A stretch of DNA of 64,000 nucleotides, taken from contig NC_087066.1 of the NCBI RefSeq assembly GCF_963678635.1, positions 2,141,745 through 2,205,744 of the forward strand, in the 5' to 3' direction. The notes beneath the pieces were generated by a model. It was not told the DNA's origin and did no database searches. It saw nothing but the letters and a program-made list of their open reading frames with translations. Below, piece after piece: positions 20,380 to 32,064 of the stretch. Position numbers and translations under genes: made by a program. The DNA comes from Symsagittifera roscoffensis. Taxonomy: Eukaryota; Xenacoelomorpha; Acoela; Convolutidae. Position 1 is the first letter of the stretch. Each line of letters starts with the position of its first letter.

Positions 20380-23300
20380 GTCTGGTTGAGTTTCCTCAGT
20401 TGATTGTACTTGATTTAATTGTCTTTGATGTTTAGGTGTATTACTCCTATAATTTTGTTGTGAATTTTGATAACGTTTACTCCTTTGTGGTGATTGAGAG
20501 TAGTTTCTTTGTCTGTTCTTATAGCTTGAGCTTCTGTTCCGTGAATTATTGCGTGATCTGTTTTGATAATTATTGTACTTTGATCTGTTGTTTGAATAAT
20601 CGCGTGATCGATTATTTTGATATCTAAGGTCTCCATTGTTTGAATAGTTTCTATTCCGATTGTTAGAAAAACTTCTGTATCGATTGTATGAAGCGTTTCT
20701 AGATCTATTATTTGAATAATTTTGAGTTCTAGAATTTGAATGGGATCTGTCGTTAAATCTGTGTTGATTTGAATTTGATATTGACTATTCCGACTATGTG
20801 ATCGATTTTGTGAAGAATTTCTTCGGTATGGTGATCGTCTTCTTTAATTTGTATTATAGGGTGATTGTTGTCTAGAGTAGTTGGAGTCATTTGGAAGGGG
20901 TTTTCCTGAACTATTAATGCTATGAATGTTTTTTTGGGTAAGTTTTGATCTTTTTTCATGTATTGATGAAAAGATTTGTTGAGTTCGCTTTATTTTTGTG
21001 GTTTTTTTGGTTATCTTGTTGTTTTTGTCTATATTCAGCGATGCTGTGTCCGTATCGTCGTCAATAATAACATCATTTTTTGAATGATGGTTTGCCCTTG
21101 AATTTTGGGTTTTTCTCGTAAATGTTCAAAGTTTCGGTGATTTGTTTGGATAAATCAGAATCATAGTCGTGGATTTTGTTTATGTGTGAAGTAATGGTCT
21201 GGATGTTGTTAACATATTGTAGTTTTAAGTTTTCCGTTTCTTCCAATTTCATATTGATTTCTGCTTGTTCTATTTATCTACTAGTTTCCTAAAATCTAAA
21301 TTTGGTTCTCGGATTGAGGAAAGATGTGATGCTCTCTTTCTTGTTGCTATTTTCCGTAATTGAGGTGTTAGAAACATCATTATGATTTCTGTCATTTTTA
21401 ATTCGTTATAATCATTAGTATTAGCTGAATTTGCTTTTCGAACTAGTGTTTCTATTCTTACTGCCAATTGTTTTATTGTTTCATTGGGTAGTCTACGATT
21501 TTTATTGCATAATACTCTTTGATGTTATTTGTTTCATCCAACATTTTTGAAAAACTTTTTTTCGAAAATTCTTGTGTAAATCTTTTCCAATCTGATTTTA
21601 TATCAATAGGTAAAACTGAAAACCATTTTTGAGCTACGCCGTCAAGGGTAGTTTGGATAAGAGCTGTGCGTCTATGTATCCAATTTTGATGAAGTGGCGT
21701 GTTTACTGGTTCAGATCCTATATTTAAAACTAAATTTATTGTGACTGCGTTTTGATAGTCTTCTACGGACTATTCAGGATCTCTGCCTGTGAATACCATT
21801 AGAGGTTTATTTGATGTTATTGATGATCCACCCATCAGGTATGGATTCATAGCCATTTGTAGGGATTCTGCGGCCTGTGGCATTTGAGAAAAAAAATTTG
21901 ATTGGCTTTTTGTTATTTCGTGTTGTTGTAAATAACATGGTAGTGGGATTTCATTATGCATGTGATTTGGTTGATATAAGTGTGTATTAATCAACCTACG
22001 ATTGTAATTACGATTGTAAGGTGTTGGATTAGTTCTAGGGTGCCCTATGTGTTCATTTTGTCTGCATGCTTCGAAAAAATCTGGTTGATCAATACTGTAA
22101 GAACGAGCTCTTTGGTTTGTTGAGAATCGTTTATGGTTCTGAATATAGTATTCATCATCGTCCGAAAGAAAATAATTTTGTGCGTAATGATGAGAATGAT
22201 TTTTAGAATTGTTTTTTTTTTGCATTGTTTTTACGTTGTTGAAAAAACGGGTAGTTTCCATTTTTTTCTTGTGAGGATCGTGGTTGATCATGAAAATTCA
22301 CTGAGTGTAAAATTGGTTGTGGTATATTTTGACTTTGTGCAAATATTTGAGTTTTTTTAGTCTTGGTCGTCTTTGGTTCATTGACATAGTTGTAGTTATG
22401 TTCTGCAAAACTATTTTTGTGTTTTTTTTATGATGGTTTTGTTACTGGTGGAAACGATTTATAATCCATTTGTGAATATTTTTGTGCAAAAGAGGGGTTT
22501 AGTTTTGATTGTGTTATTGTTTGTTGTAACTTTGGACTTTTTAGTTTTGGAGTTGTAAGACTTGGTTGAATAGGTAAAATGCTTCGTTGTGCTTCTGTTG
22601 TTGTTATTGATTGAGCAGTTTCTTCGTTTACAAAATGTGATGGGGTTTATATATCTTGTTGTGTAAGATTTCTTGTTCCGTTTGGATTTTCATTATTAAT
22701 GAATGTGGAATTTAAACTATCATTTCCTTTTCTTTCAGGGAAGAATGAATTTTAGTTTAAAGCTGTCAACTGTAAGTGGATATACTCTAACATAATCTTT
22801 GTTAATAGAAATAGTGCTAACTGACTGACTCGATATATCTGTTGGTAATTTGATAAATAATTCATAAGACCATTCAGGTTCCCATACATAATCTGATTGT
22901 TCTGCTAGTACAATTTCATCATCTGTTCTTTGTTGTCGAAATTTTTTTTTGCTTGTTCAAGAAGATCAATATTGCGACTAAAATAATCTATTATGAGCCA
23001 TGCTAGGATTTTTTGTAAATCGTGTTTAACATTTTGTGTTATTTGATCATTTGTTAGGTTTTTTCGAATTGCGTTCAAAAACTTTGAGAATATGTCTATT
23101 TCTTGTCGTACAATTGTATGTCGAGATGTTTGAGTAGCTGAATCCCTTTAGGGTTCATCCAACTCTATCATTGTTAAAAAGGTATAGATAAGTGAGAATA
23201 CGTCGTTTGTAAATATCGAGTTTGCTCTTTGTGAGTTTTGGTGTTGAATGTTTTTGATGTGTTGTGTGAAGACTTTTGAGAATTCAATATTAACATCGTC

Positions 23301-24050
23301 AGTTTGAATGAGATATCTGTCATGAAAAGCAATTGGTGATCTATTTTCTATTGTGTAAACTCCAAAATGTGATATAAGACTACATAAACCTTTGAGATAG
23401 TGATCGAAAAGTTGTTTTTTTTTATTTTTACATCTGGAAGTTCTCTTATGCACGGACTTTCTCCTTTTTCGAATAAATTTGCAATTAAAATTTTACAAAA
23501 CTCTCTTTGTCCGCGAAGTTCAGTTAATGGTGATATTAAAAATGGAAGTACTGAGTGTCTGATTTATCTTCATTTCGAATCATTTTTGTGTTGTATTACT
23601 GTTAATGTGTTGTTGTCAATTTGTCTTATTGGTTGATTCAAATGGTTTTAACGTATTGGTTTGTTTGTGTAGCAATTTTTATATTTTCTGTTTGCCTTTT
23701 ACTGATGCTTGTGATGTGGTTTCTGAATCTGTGAAATATAATTGATCGTCTATTTGGTGATTTTTTTAATTGAGTTTTTTAAAATCTGAAGCTCGTGTAT
23801 TGCGGTTGTTTCTAATTCTGAGACCGCGTTTTTTCGTTTTGAGAACTTTTCATAATAATTTGTTTTTGTTTAATTATTATCTTTTTTCTAAGTGATTGTC
23901 GTTTTGTTCTTATATATCCTACTGATTGTCTGCGTGTTGTGATTACGAGGTCGTATTTCTCGTTGTTAATTAAAGAATTGTGTTTGTTACTGATTATGAT
24001 TGTTTGTTTGTTTCCTAGATTGTCTCTTGACATAAGGTCTAGGATGCTGG
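20380..24050 (-). pseudogene. Gag region of the 11.8 kb gypsy element (decayed)
   Basis: Open pieces on the minus strand in shifting frames form one long gag: 23812-24033, 23148-23453, a piece at about 22745-22970 (DYVWEPEWSYELF), 21770-22291 and its continuation to about 21540 (LMVFTGRDPE, then WIHRRTALIQTTLDGVAQKW, typical of retrotransposon Gag capsids), 21270-21467, 20753-20959 and 20415-20636. The C-terminal part is an Arg/Asn/Ser-rich tract (repeats of the NNRSR type), and it replaces a zinc knuckle, which I did not find. At least six stops or frameshifts interrupt it. Confidence 0.75.
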
Positions 24051-25300
24051 ATGCACAATCTGGATTCGTGATTCTAGTGCCTTAAACTGTTAGTTCTTAC
24101 ATTTTTTGTGGTTAGCGTAACTTCGATCGTATGTTTGGGTTGGGGAAAAAGCGTATATCGATTCCGAAGAATGATTTGTAGTTTCTTTTGACTAATTTTA
24201 AGCGAAGATTTGACCTACTTAATCTTACTTAGGGGTTATATTTTGTGATCAAGAGTTGGAGAATAGTAAATCGATCCACAGGGTTCAGAAATAATTAGAA
24301 CGCAAGTATTTCATTAGATACTGTTTTATGACTTACTAAGTTTAAGTGTTTTTGCCTGGGTCATCTAAGAGGAGTGGGATCAAGTGAAGGATGAGTAACC
24401 GAAGTTCTTCACTGTTTAGCTTGTTAAAATGATTAGTTATTCAAAAAATTTCTAATAAGTCTGGGTTTTTGATGAGGGTTGGGTAGTGAATCGACGTTTG
24501 AGGTCGTTAGACACTAAGTAAAAAAGGAGGGGGAGAACAAAAATGTTCTATTTGATCCAAGGATAGGCCTCGATGATCAGAGATTTAAATATTTAGAAGT
24601 TTAAAAGTTTAAGTTATATTTTAATTTAAAGATCCAAAGGAGCTTTGAGGATCTGTTATTTAAATGGAATTAATTTAAGTGAAAGTAAGGATAAGCCTTG
24701 ATAGTTTCAATTTAGTGCGTTAAGGTTAGGTGTTAGTTTTGATGATTGTTAATTTTTGAAATTCGCTGTTCCGTTTTAAGTGATGAAGCTGGATGTTGGG
24801 ATGAATTATAATACTAACAAATTATGATATATATTACCTAATTTTTATATTTACTAAATGTTTTTTCAAGATGTTTTTTAATTAACAGCTGATTTAAGGA
24901 AAACGACAAGTGTTGTTTTTATCAGTCGTTATTGTACAAATAATAGAGTAGCGCCATGAAAGGTTGTTTAAAAGTATTTTTCATTTCAAAAATTATGCCA
25001 GTAAGTGAAAAGTTAAATTTAGTGCTGGTAGTATCCTAAATACAAAAGTTTGATCTCGTTTTTGTCGTACTATCATGAAATGAAATCAATTGGTAGATTC
25101 CTTCCTAGTCTTATGTCATTTCTTGTTCGATGTCTTCTTTCAATACCGGGTAGTTCTCGTATTGTTCAGAATATTGGATCTGATCTATTGAGGCGTAGAG
25201 CGTTTTTATTAATTAACATATTTATGAAATGTTGTATCTGTCTAATTCTAATCTAATTTTTGTCTAATGCCAGGTTAGTAAAGGTCTGTTTGAGACTTTT

Positions 25301-25310
25301 GGTCGCACCA
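25301..25310 (-). promoter_or_regulatory. Primer-binding site of the 11.8 kb element
   Basis: The minus strand reads TGGTGCGACC two bases (TC) inside the 5' LTR end. TGG with a 0-3 base offset is the standard arrangement. I did not identify the priming tRNA. Confidence 0.65.
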
Positions 25311-25312
25311 GA

Positions 25313-25675
25313 TGAGTTATGTTCAGGTTACTGTACTCTTAGAGTAATTTCAGATAAGGCACTATCTTTTTTTCGGCCGGATAGATTCGTGCAACTTCTT
25401 CATCTAATACCAATCTTAATCTTGCTCTTATATCTCCTAGTCTCAATAGATCTAGTGTAACACCGGTTTATGCGAGATAGTTCCAGAATGAGAACAACTG
25501 TATTCTAAGTTTAATTCAAATTGCTCTGGTGTTGAAACTACAAATAGTTTCAACACTTTACAAATAAATATGTTGTTAGTTTCAGGGAGTATGATTGGTA
25601 AAGTATTTAATACTAAATAAAGATAAAATATCATAATAATAAGCAATCATAAATATTAGTTTAGATCTGTTTCCA
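25313..25675 (-). repeat. 5' LTR of the 11.8 kb element
   Basis: On the minus strand it runs TGGAAACAGATC to ATAACTCA. It differs from the 3' LTR by many substitutions and several indels, including a gap in the segment between TCAGATAAGG and TTTTCGGCC, so the insertion is old. Confidence 0.85.
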
Positions 25676-25689
25676 ATACTAGCATATAA

Positions 25690-26039
25690 ACCATACTATT
25701 ACCGGAAATCAGACAACTGAGTTCAATGAACTAGAGGCCTCATAGCTATATCTATATAAAAAATTCCATTTTTTTTAGCTGTAAAACTTTGTGAGAGTCA
25801 GTAATTTAACATATTTGGCGCATCTTATAAAGTATTTTAATCTGGCGTTTGCTGCCGCTTAAGCTATTGGCTATCTCATCTGAGAAAACTTTGGGTTTTG
25901 TGTTTCCGGACAAAACAGGAAAAAAATAGAAAAAACACACATTTTGTTTCCATCTATAAAAAAATTCGTGTCATACAACTCGATTTGTCGAAAAAATTCT
26001 AGCAATACACTTTTGTAGGAGAAAAAGTGCCAGACACAC
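25690..26039. other. AT-rich intergenic DNA
   Basis: No gene or clear repeat seen between the LTR element and the palindromic repeat at 26040. Confidence 0.5.
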
Positions 26040-26200
26040 AATTTTAATAATGGAAAACCGATAGGCATACAATTCCATTAATGAAAAAAGCTAATCATGC
26101 TTTGTATACATTTTTTTTTCGTCTATGGAATTGTATCACATGCATTTCTCTATTAATTAGAATTGTAGACAGCATTTTTTCTCAACCTAGATGGCTCTTA
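26040..26200. repeat. Palindromic CATACAATT repeat (MITE-like copy)
   Basis: Contains GGCATACAATTCCATTAATG and, further on, CTATGGAATTGTAT in inverted arrangement, ending GCATTTTTTCTCAACCTAG, which matches the end of the copy at 43922 (GCATTTTTGTCAACCTGGG). Confidence 0.6.
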
Positions 26201-27430
26201 AAAAATTTATTTTTTTTCAACTAGTTTTTATGCATACCTTGATTTGAGCTGATAGAGTCATGTGAGTGAGAGGTAAGCTCTTTATTCTCCTGAAACTTCC
26301 CTACTGAGGTTTTCGTGCCATCACCACTGTTTGCGTATTTTGCCCAGAGTGAAATCACATTGATTGCTACAATGAATGCAAAAACAGACAAATTCATTTA
26401 GAAAACGCCGATTTTTATACGCGAGAAAAAGAAATGTTCAATAAAACTGTACGACATATTCTATCGAAATGGTACTAACAGACTCTATTACAGGTCATTT
26501 TGTCTTTCATTAAACATAAATAGGAAAAACGACGCAGGTGTTCGGCCAACTATAACATGTTTTAGGAGCAAATATGCCGCATCAAACCAAATCACACAAA
26601 CGTTTTAGCAAAACAAAATGCACCTCTAAGCAACAAAACGATATTTTAGGCAAAGAAGTAATCAGAAGAATCATTTGATCCTAGCTAAAAATAATAGAAA
26701 ATTCGGTCTTCCAAAAATTCGAATAGTTTGGTTTTTCAGATTTTTTTGCTACTCCGTTGGCTAATTATTGTGACACATCTATGTACATCACGTTCGGACT
26801 TTCAAAACCACATACTACAAAAGAAAGTGTAAAAATACCCGAATCGAGCCTTCGACTCTGCAGACCAAATTGCGTTCTATCGTGTTTCGAATTCTTTCAA
26901 TATTTCTTCGACTTTGTTAAACCCAGATCAGATACAAAATCAATATGATTCAACTACCTCGATTTTCTCAACCCAAAAAGTTCACATAATTGCTCGATGT
27001 TTCCCGACCGACTGGACGAAAAATAGTGACCGTTGTCTCGACTATGGGTTATTTCACTCTCAGACCAGATCAGAAATCCTGATAGACTAACAGCATTATC
27101 CAAAGAAACAAAAACACAAGTTTATTTGTTAGCTGTCTGTTTCCAAAGCTTGCTAGCCAAAAAAACATCAGCCGATATCTAATTTAGGCTTTTAAAAACT
27201 GTGTTTGACCTTTAATTTGCCTGTCCTAGTATTTCTCGACGATCAAGTAGTATGGCAACACTAAAAGTAAAATTATTGAGTCCTTTTTTGTGATGATGCG
27301 TGAACTGAAAACATCTTTTGAACTCACAAAAGCGCAAACTTCTGGCATTGAAGACTAATTCTCGGTCAATCAAAAACCACCCATAACTTTTCTCATAAGC
27401 TTTTTTGAGAAACCATTTCTGGATGTCACC
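26201..27430. other. AT-rich intergenic DNA
   Basis: Only short open frames without recognisable domains (for example 26757-26948 plus and 27212-27481 minus). No structural feature seen. Confidence 0.5.
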
Positions 27431-27433
27431 TTT

Positions 27434-27672
27434 TATGATTTTGGAAACACAACGCCGAATAAGTTCAATAATTGGAGTCATTGGGTTGAGAGTGTATGGA
27501 AATACAACACACAGCCCATCGCCATTTCAGGTCAGTATTTTGGATTGCGTCAATCCCAAACACTGATTTTGGAAGCTTAACGCCAAATAAATTCAATATT
27601 TGTAGCCATTGCCATCAGATTGTTTGGAAACAACCAACAGCATATCGCCGATTCAGGTCAGTATTTGAGACT
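27434..27672. repeat. Tandem duplication, unit about 134 bp
   Basis: Copies at about 27434-27545 and 27568-27672 share ATTTTGGAA...AACGCC.AATAA.TTCAATA, then TGGAAA.AAC, then ATCGCC.TTCAGGTCAGTATT. Confidence 0.75.
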
Positions 27673-27835
27673 GCATCGGTATTTGGGATCGAAGTTCAGA
27701 TCGAAGTAGGTCAGTATTTGGGATCGGTAGGTCAGTATTTGGGATCTAAATTCATTAGTTCAGTATTTGGGATCGAAGTTGAGATCGAAGTTGACAGGAT
27801 ATGAGATCGAAGTTGGGTTGACAGGAGTTGAGACT
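27655..27835. repeat. Minisatellite: GGTCAGTATTTGGGATCGAAGTT units
   Basis: Five to six imperfect copies of a 20-25 base unit (GTCAGTATTTGGGATC, then GAAGTTGAGATC), adjoining the tandem duplication to its left. Confidence 0.8.
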
Positions 27836-27961
27836 AGACGTTTGGTATTTCAACTGGTGGTTAATCAATGTAGTAATTGCGATTGATTTTTCTGGTGACC
27901 AGTAATTAAAAGATATAGTTTTAAGCGCAATACTACACACATACATCTATGTAAACAGAAT

Positions 27962-28420
27962 CCGCAAACAAAAGGCGGATTCAACTTAAAATTTGCAGTT
28001 TCCACTTACTTGTTGCGGAATTTGTTTGTCAAACGTTGCGGACTCTGTTTGTCAAGTACAAATGTCTTTTTATTTGTTTTTGGATTCTACAAACCGTTTT
28101 GGATTCCGCAAATACGGCTGCAGATTCCGCAAATTCGCCTTTTTTTGGAGCAATTTTGAGCGATACAGTGCTTTAGGTATTTTTTTATGGAATCCAAAAC
28201 AGCGAAGAAGATAAAAGAAAAGTAGCAAAGTTGCGGATTCCGCGACAAAACTGTTTTTGGCCTGTTGCGGAATCCACATACAATGCGCAGAATGCACAGT
28301 TTGGACCAATGCGCAGAATGCACCTCGTAATGTTGAGACAATTGTGAAATAGCATTTTTCCCTTTGCAAAGTTTCGAATTTTTCAAACTTCTTTCGAAAA
28401 AATATCAAAAAATCTTGAAA
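27962..28420. repeat. Cluster of TTGCGGA(A/T)TCCGC motifs
   Basis: The words GCGGATTC, TTGCGGAAT and GATTCCGCAAA recur about eight times in both orientations. AATGCACAGTTTGG...CTCGTAATG occurs at 28300-28335. The complement of that unit recurs at about 55300-55325, and the CAGTTTGGCCTCGTAATG version at 55490, so this is a dispersed repeat of unknown type. Confidence 0.55.
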
Positions 28421-28639
28421 CAAAATTAAACCATTCGCCGTTTGACCCACCAAATGAAGTGTACTTTGCACTATTATTTTAATAAATCAATCGCTAACTA
28501 ATTCTGTAATCCAAAAAAAAACACATCGAAGTCGAATGAAACCGGTTCATGAAACATGTTGTTTAACTGACCTCAAAAGTTACTAATATTGTATAAGTGA
28601 TTGATATCTTTTTTAAAAGTTTATAATCATTATAACCAA

Positions 28640-28885
28640 TCTTGAAGCTTTTCAAATGCGTTAAAATGGAAAGAAGAACTGTTCCAAAAACGGGTTTTAT
28701 CCTTACTTACGGAACAGACACTTTCAGAAAATTTTTGACCAGTTTTTGTTCCGACCAACCAAAAACGGGGAGGAACTTTGTGTTGGAGTATGTGTTAGTT
28801 TTTTTGTTTCTTTTTGTTTTCCATGCAAAATCAGTTATCACAAATAACTATCGGAATGAGCCGAGTGACATAGCATAATAATGCT
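28640..28885. repeat. Degenerate copy of the TTTTC.ANGCAAAA repeat family
   Basis: Shares TTGTTTTCCATGCAAAATC and the following TTATCACAAATAAC with the copy at 56935-57000 and, in part, with the foldback at 58385-58690. Confidence 0.45.
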
Positions 28886-29439
28886 CTTTCAACCGCAATT
28901 CAAAACATAAAAAATTAAAAATTCTTCTTTGTGTTAAAAAAACGGGTTTAAAATTTTTGATTTGCAGTCCAAATGGAGGCGATTGAGGTCCATAATTACA
29001 ATGAATCAAAAAATACTTGAAAAAATCCCAGATTGTCAATAACTTAAGGCTAAAACAAACATAGAATAAAGGTAGGGTAAAAAGTCTCTTTTTTGAAACC
29101 ACCCGACAACATTATATGTTCAAACCATTTTTACAAACAACAAATGTTATTTGGAAAGCAACAACAAAAGAGCTGATCAACGCCTCGCGGAGAACCAATG
29201 TTTTGCCCCTGGTGAAGATCTGCAATCTAAAAATAATGGAGCTAATTTTACCTTAAAAATCAGAAAAAAATGCTCACCATACTTTACCCCAAGTCACCTC
29301 ACTACTACCGTAACTCACTTGAAGTTTACCTTACAACTTGTGCGGTAATTACACTAAATTTTACCATAAGTCGTCCCAAGTTTACCTGAAAAAGCTACCT
29401 TAACTAAAAAGCTTAAATAAACCTACACCACGTGAACTA

Positions 29440-29860
29440 TAACCTTAATCCACCAGTGGAAAATACGAAGAATACGGCGTTTCAAAAGCAGAAGAAGCGA
29501 CGAATTGCAGAATCTAGCGACGAAGACTGAGACGACACGTCGGAAGAATCAAGCACATCAACGGCGAAGGCGGGAAGCAGAACGAGGGAAAGAAATACGG
29601 CGACTGCAATGGGAAAAAAATCCACTCTGAAGCGAGGGAACGCAGAAAATGGCCGAAAGGTCTCCAGAAACACGCACAGGCGACGATACGCCACCAAAAA
29701 GATCGACGCGAGCGCGAAAAACCGTCACAAGACTGGGCGGAGTAAAGATCCGACGGATCCAGAAAAATGAGGAAAAATATAGAGAAACTCGACTAGCGAA
29801 CCATGATAGAGGAAGGAAAAAGCAGACCATTTAGAACTCAGGTGGAAAACTAGATGAAAA
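29440..29860 (+). pseudogene. Highly charged remnant, possible gypsy tail
   Basis: Plus frames contain Arg/Lys/Ser/Asp-rich stretches (QKQKKRRIAESSDED, RSTRARKTVTRLG) interrupted by stops. The composition is like the C-terminal tails of gypsy pol elsewhere in the window, and more G+C than the surroundings. No domain is recognisable. Confidence 0.3.
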
Positions 29861-30271
29861 CAAAAAAATTACGTCATTTTTTAAATACGGCAATCTACAA
29901 TTTGCTGTTCGAGTTCTTCAAAGTTAAAACAAATTATTTAAATTTTGTGGATGATGCTATGACATAGGGGTACAGTTTAGACAGTTTATGTTTATGTAAG
30001 CTTTTGGTAATCGCCCTTGAATGTCTGGTCACCGCTAATCTTCTAGTCACTGTTGAGTTTACGTCTCGATGCGCCTGAAATAACAAGTGCAGTTTGCTTT
30101 CATTCTATAAAGTACAGTTGACAGTACCTTAATTTACCTTTATACATTCTATCTGTTTTTCTACTTTAAGAAAGCGCAGCCAGTAGGTAAAGGGGAGAAG
30201 GACCTTTTGAAGTTTTTTTTATTTCTGGTTCAAAAACTGATCCAGCCAGTGGCAGAAATCATTCGATGGGG

Positions 30272-30281
30272 GGGGGGATAA
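30272..30281. repeat. Poly-G run
   Basis: Ten G residues just before the first direct repeat copy; a candidate length-variable site. Confidence 0.8.
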
Positions 30282-30289
30282 GCTCTCAA

Positions 30290-31045
30290 ACATTTTGTCG
30301 AATTTTTGATGTTTTGATATCGACCAAATTATTAAAGGGGCTCTTTAAGTAGCCAGGGAGGGATAACTCACTCCAGCTAGATTGAGTAATCACCCCTAGT
30401 TTATTGTCAAAAATTCATATGATTCAAGCGAGAACGCAAAGGGACTGTTCTATGATCAAAAACAACCGTAGCACGAGACGTTTGGAAATTTTCATGCGGG
30501 AATGAGTGCAAGCAGAGAACTCGGACATTTCGAAAGGACATGACCTGGGACCTATAAAATTAGCTTGATCTAAAAAGCTTGAAAAAATTGCGAAAACTTG
30601 TTGAAAACTAACACCCTCTCGCAAAAATACTAGATCCACCCCGAATTTTAGTATTTTTGTGACTAATTAACTAACTTTCTTTTCATTTGTATAGTGCTAT
30701 AATAACATCACATAACAGTAGAAAAGATGCTTATTTGTAGACTTAAAAAGTATTTTTGTAGTTTTTTGCAAAAATGTTTGCAACATTCTATGCTACTGGC
30801 ACAGCGACCGGCTATTCTTGGTACACTTTGTCTTCGAATTGACAGCACCCGAAGGGGATTACGAAAAAAAAATTCGAAATTTTTGTCGACTTTTTGATGT
30901 TTTGAGGTCGACCAAATTGATTTTTGTTTTGAGCTCTACCAAATTACTAAAGGAGGCCCTTTAGGTAGCCAGGATGGGGATAACTCACTCCAGCTAGCTT
31001 GAGTCATCCCTCCTTGTTTCTTGTCAAAAACTGATATGATACTCT
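30290..31045. repeat. Direct repeats about 600 bp apart
   Basis: About 30290-30428 and 30880-31048 share TTTTTGATGTTTTGA..TCGACCAAATT, then ACTAAAGG.G..CTTTA.GTAGCCAGG, then GGATAACTCACTCCAGCTAG.TTGAGT, then TTGTCAAAAA.T.ATATGAT. They could be LTR-like ends of a short element (internal part about 450 bp, non-coding) or a simple duplication. Confidence 0.65.
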
Positions 31046-31488
31046 CAGATACTCCTAAGTACTTTACACCTATTACTGTGTGATATTAATAAAAATGCCT
31101 CGGAATGTTGAAGTTTATTTTAAACAATTGAGTTTAGGCCTTTGAATCTTTATAGATGATTTACGAAAGCTTCATTTAAATCTCGCATCGAAGTCTCGGG
31201 ACACTCTCTCACACTATTGGTATATTATGAAAAAAAATTGCGCTCAGTACACGTATTATGGCCCCACCTAACGATATTTCAGATATCTAAACTCTTAAAA
31301 ATTTTCCATTCTCATCGACAAATCACCCAAAATCAAAAATTTTTTATCAGACAATTTTGACCTAAACAAGAGGCTACAAACCACTTTCCTCACAATCAGA
31401 CAATAGAATAAATTCCTAATGTTTGCTTGATGTAAAGTAAATAAATCGACAACATGAAAAGAAGTATTTCGCAAGACGACTTCTTTTT

Positions 31489-31688
31489 NNNNNNNNNNNN
31501 NNNNNNNNNNNNNNNNNNNNNNNNNNNNNNNNNNNNNNNNNNNNNNNNNNNNNNNNNNNNNNNNNNNNNNNNNNNNNNNNNNNNNNNNNNNNNNNNNNNN
31601 NNNNNNNNNNNNNNNNNNNNNNNNNNNNNNNNNNNNNNNNNNNNNNNNNNNNNNNNNNNNNNNNNNNNNNNNNNNNNNNNNNNNNNNN
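31489..31688. other. Assembly gap of 200 N
   Basis: Exactly 200 unknown bases, probably a fixed-size placeholder. It removes the left end of the solo LTR that follows. Confidence 0.99.
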
Positions 31689-32064
31689 TAAATTAGATAT
31701 TTTACCAATGTAAAGTATTTAATATTAACCAATCATGATCCATCTGACTAACAATCCACTTATTTGTAAGTGCTGAAATTACTTGTAATTTCAGCACCAG
31801 AGAGATTTGAATTTAACTTAGAAATTAGTTGAACTCTCCCGAGTACTTCAGCAGCCGCAATAAACCAGTATACCCTAGATCTATTGAGCCTAGCAGAGAC
31901 TAGTTAAACAACCTGAGACTAGATAGTATAAGAGTAAGATTAGGATTGGTATTAGACTAAGAAGTTGCACGAATCTATCCGGCCGAAAATAAGATAGCGT
32001 GACGAGCAGACGGTGTACCCTATCCGAAATTACTCTATGAGTTATACCCATCGGTCCTAACTCA
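31689..32064 (+). mobile_element. Solo LTR (left end lost in the gap)
   Basis: Aligns with the solo LTR at 51534-51943 from AATTAGATATTTTACCAATG to CGGTCCTAACTCA and, in reverse, with the LTRs of the 11.8 kb element. About 35 bases of its start should lie in the gap. Like the 51.5 kb copy, it carries a segment (CCTAGCAGAGACTAGTTAAACAACC) absent from the 11.8 kb element's LTRs, so it belongs to a second subfamily. It ends at 32064, followed by CCTC. Confidence 0.85.

Larger units (their letters stand above)
13875..25675 (-). mobile_element. Old Ty3/gypsy-type LTR retrotransposon, 11.8 kb, with env-like region
   Basis: Delimited by two diverged LTRs (13875-14260 and 25313-25675), both TG..CA-like, and flanked by the 4-bp duplication ATAC (13871-13874 and 25676-25679). 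The element reads on the minus strand, so the right LTR is the 5' one. The order from right to left is LTR, primer site, long gag, protease, RT, integrase, env-like region, LTR. All coding parts carry stops and frameshifts, which fits the LTR divergence. RNase H is missing between RT and integrase. Solo LTRs of the same family lie at 31689-32064 and 51534-51943. Confidence 0.85.

Noticed and set aside
27962-28420. CRISPR-like array of GCGGATTCCGC repeats
   Set aside because: Copies are irregularly spaced, in both orientations and of differing length, in an animal genome.
28070-28471. Minus-strand 133-codon frame
   Set aside because: Built from the repeat cluster and AT-rich flanks, with no domain and an overlapping alternative frame of similar length.
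31295-31732. Open frames across the N gap
   Set aside because: They exist only because unknown bases contain no stop codons.
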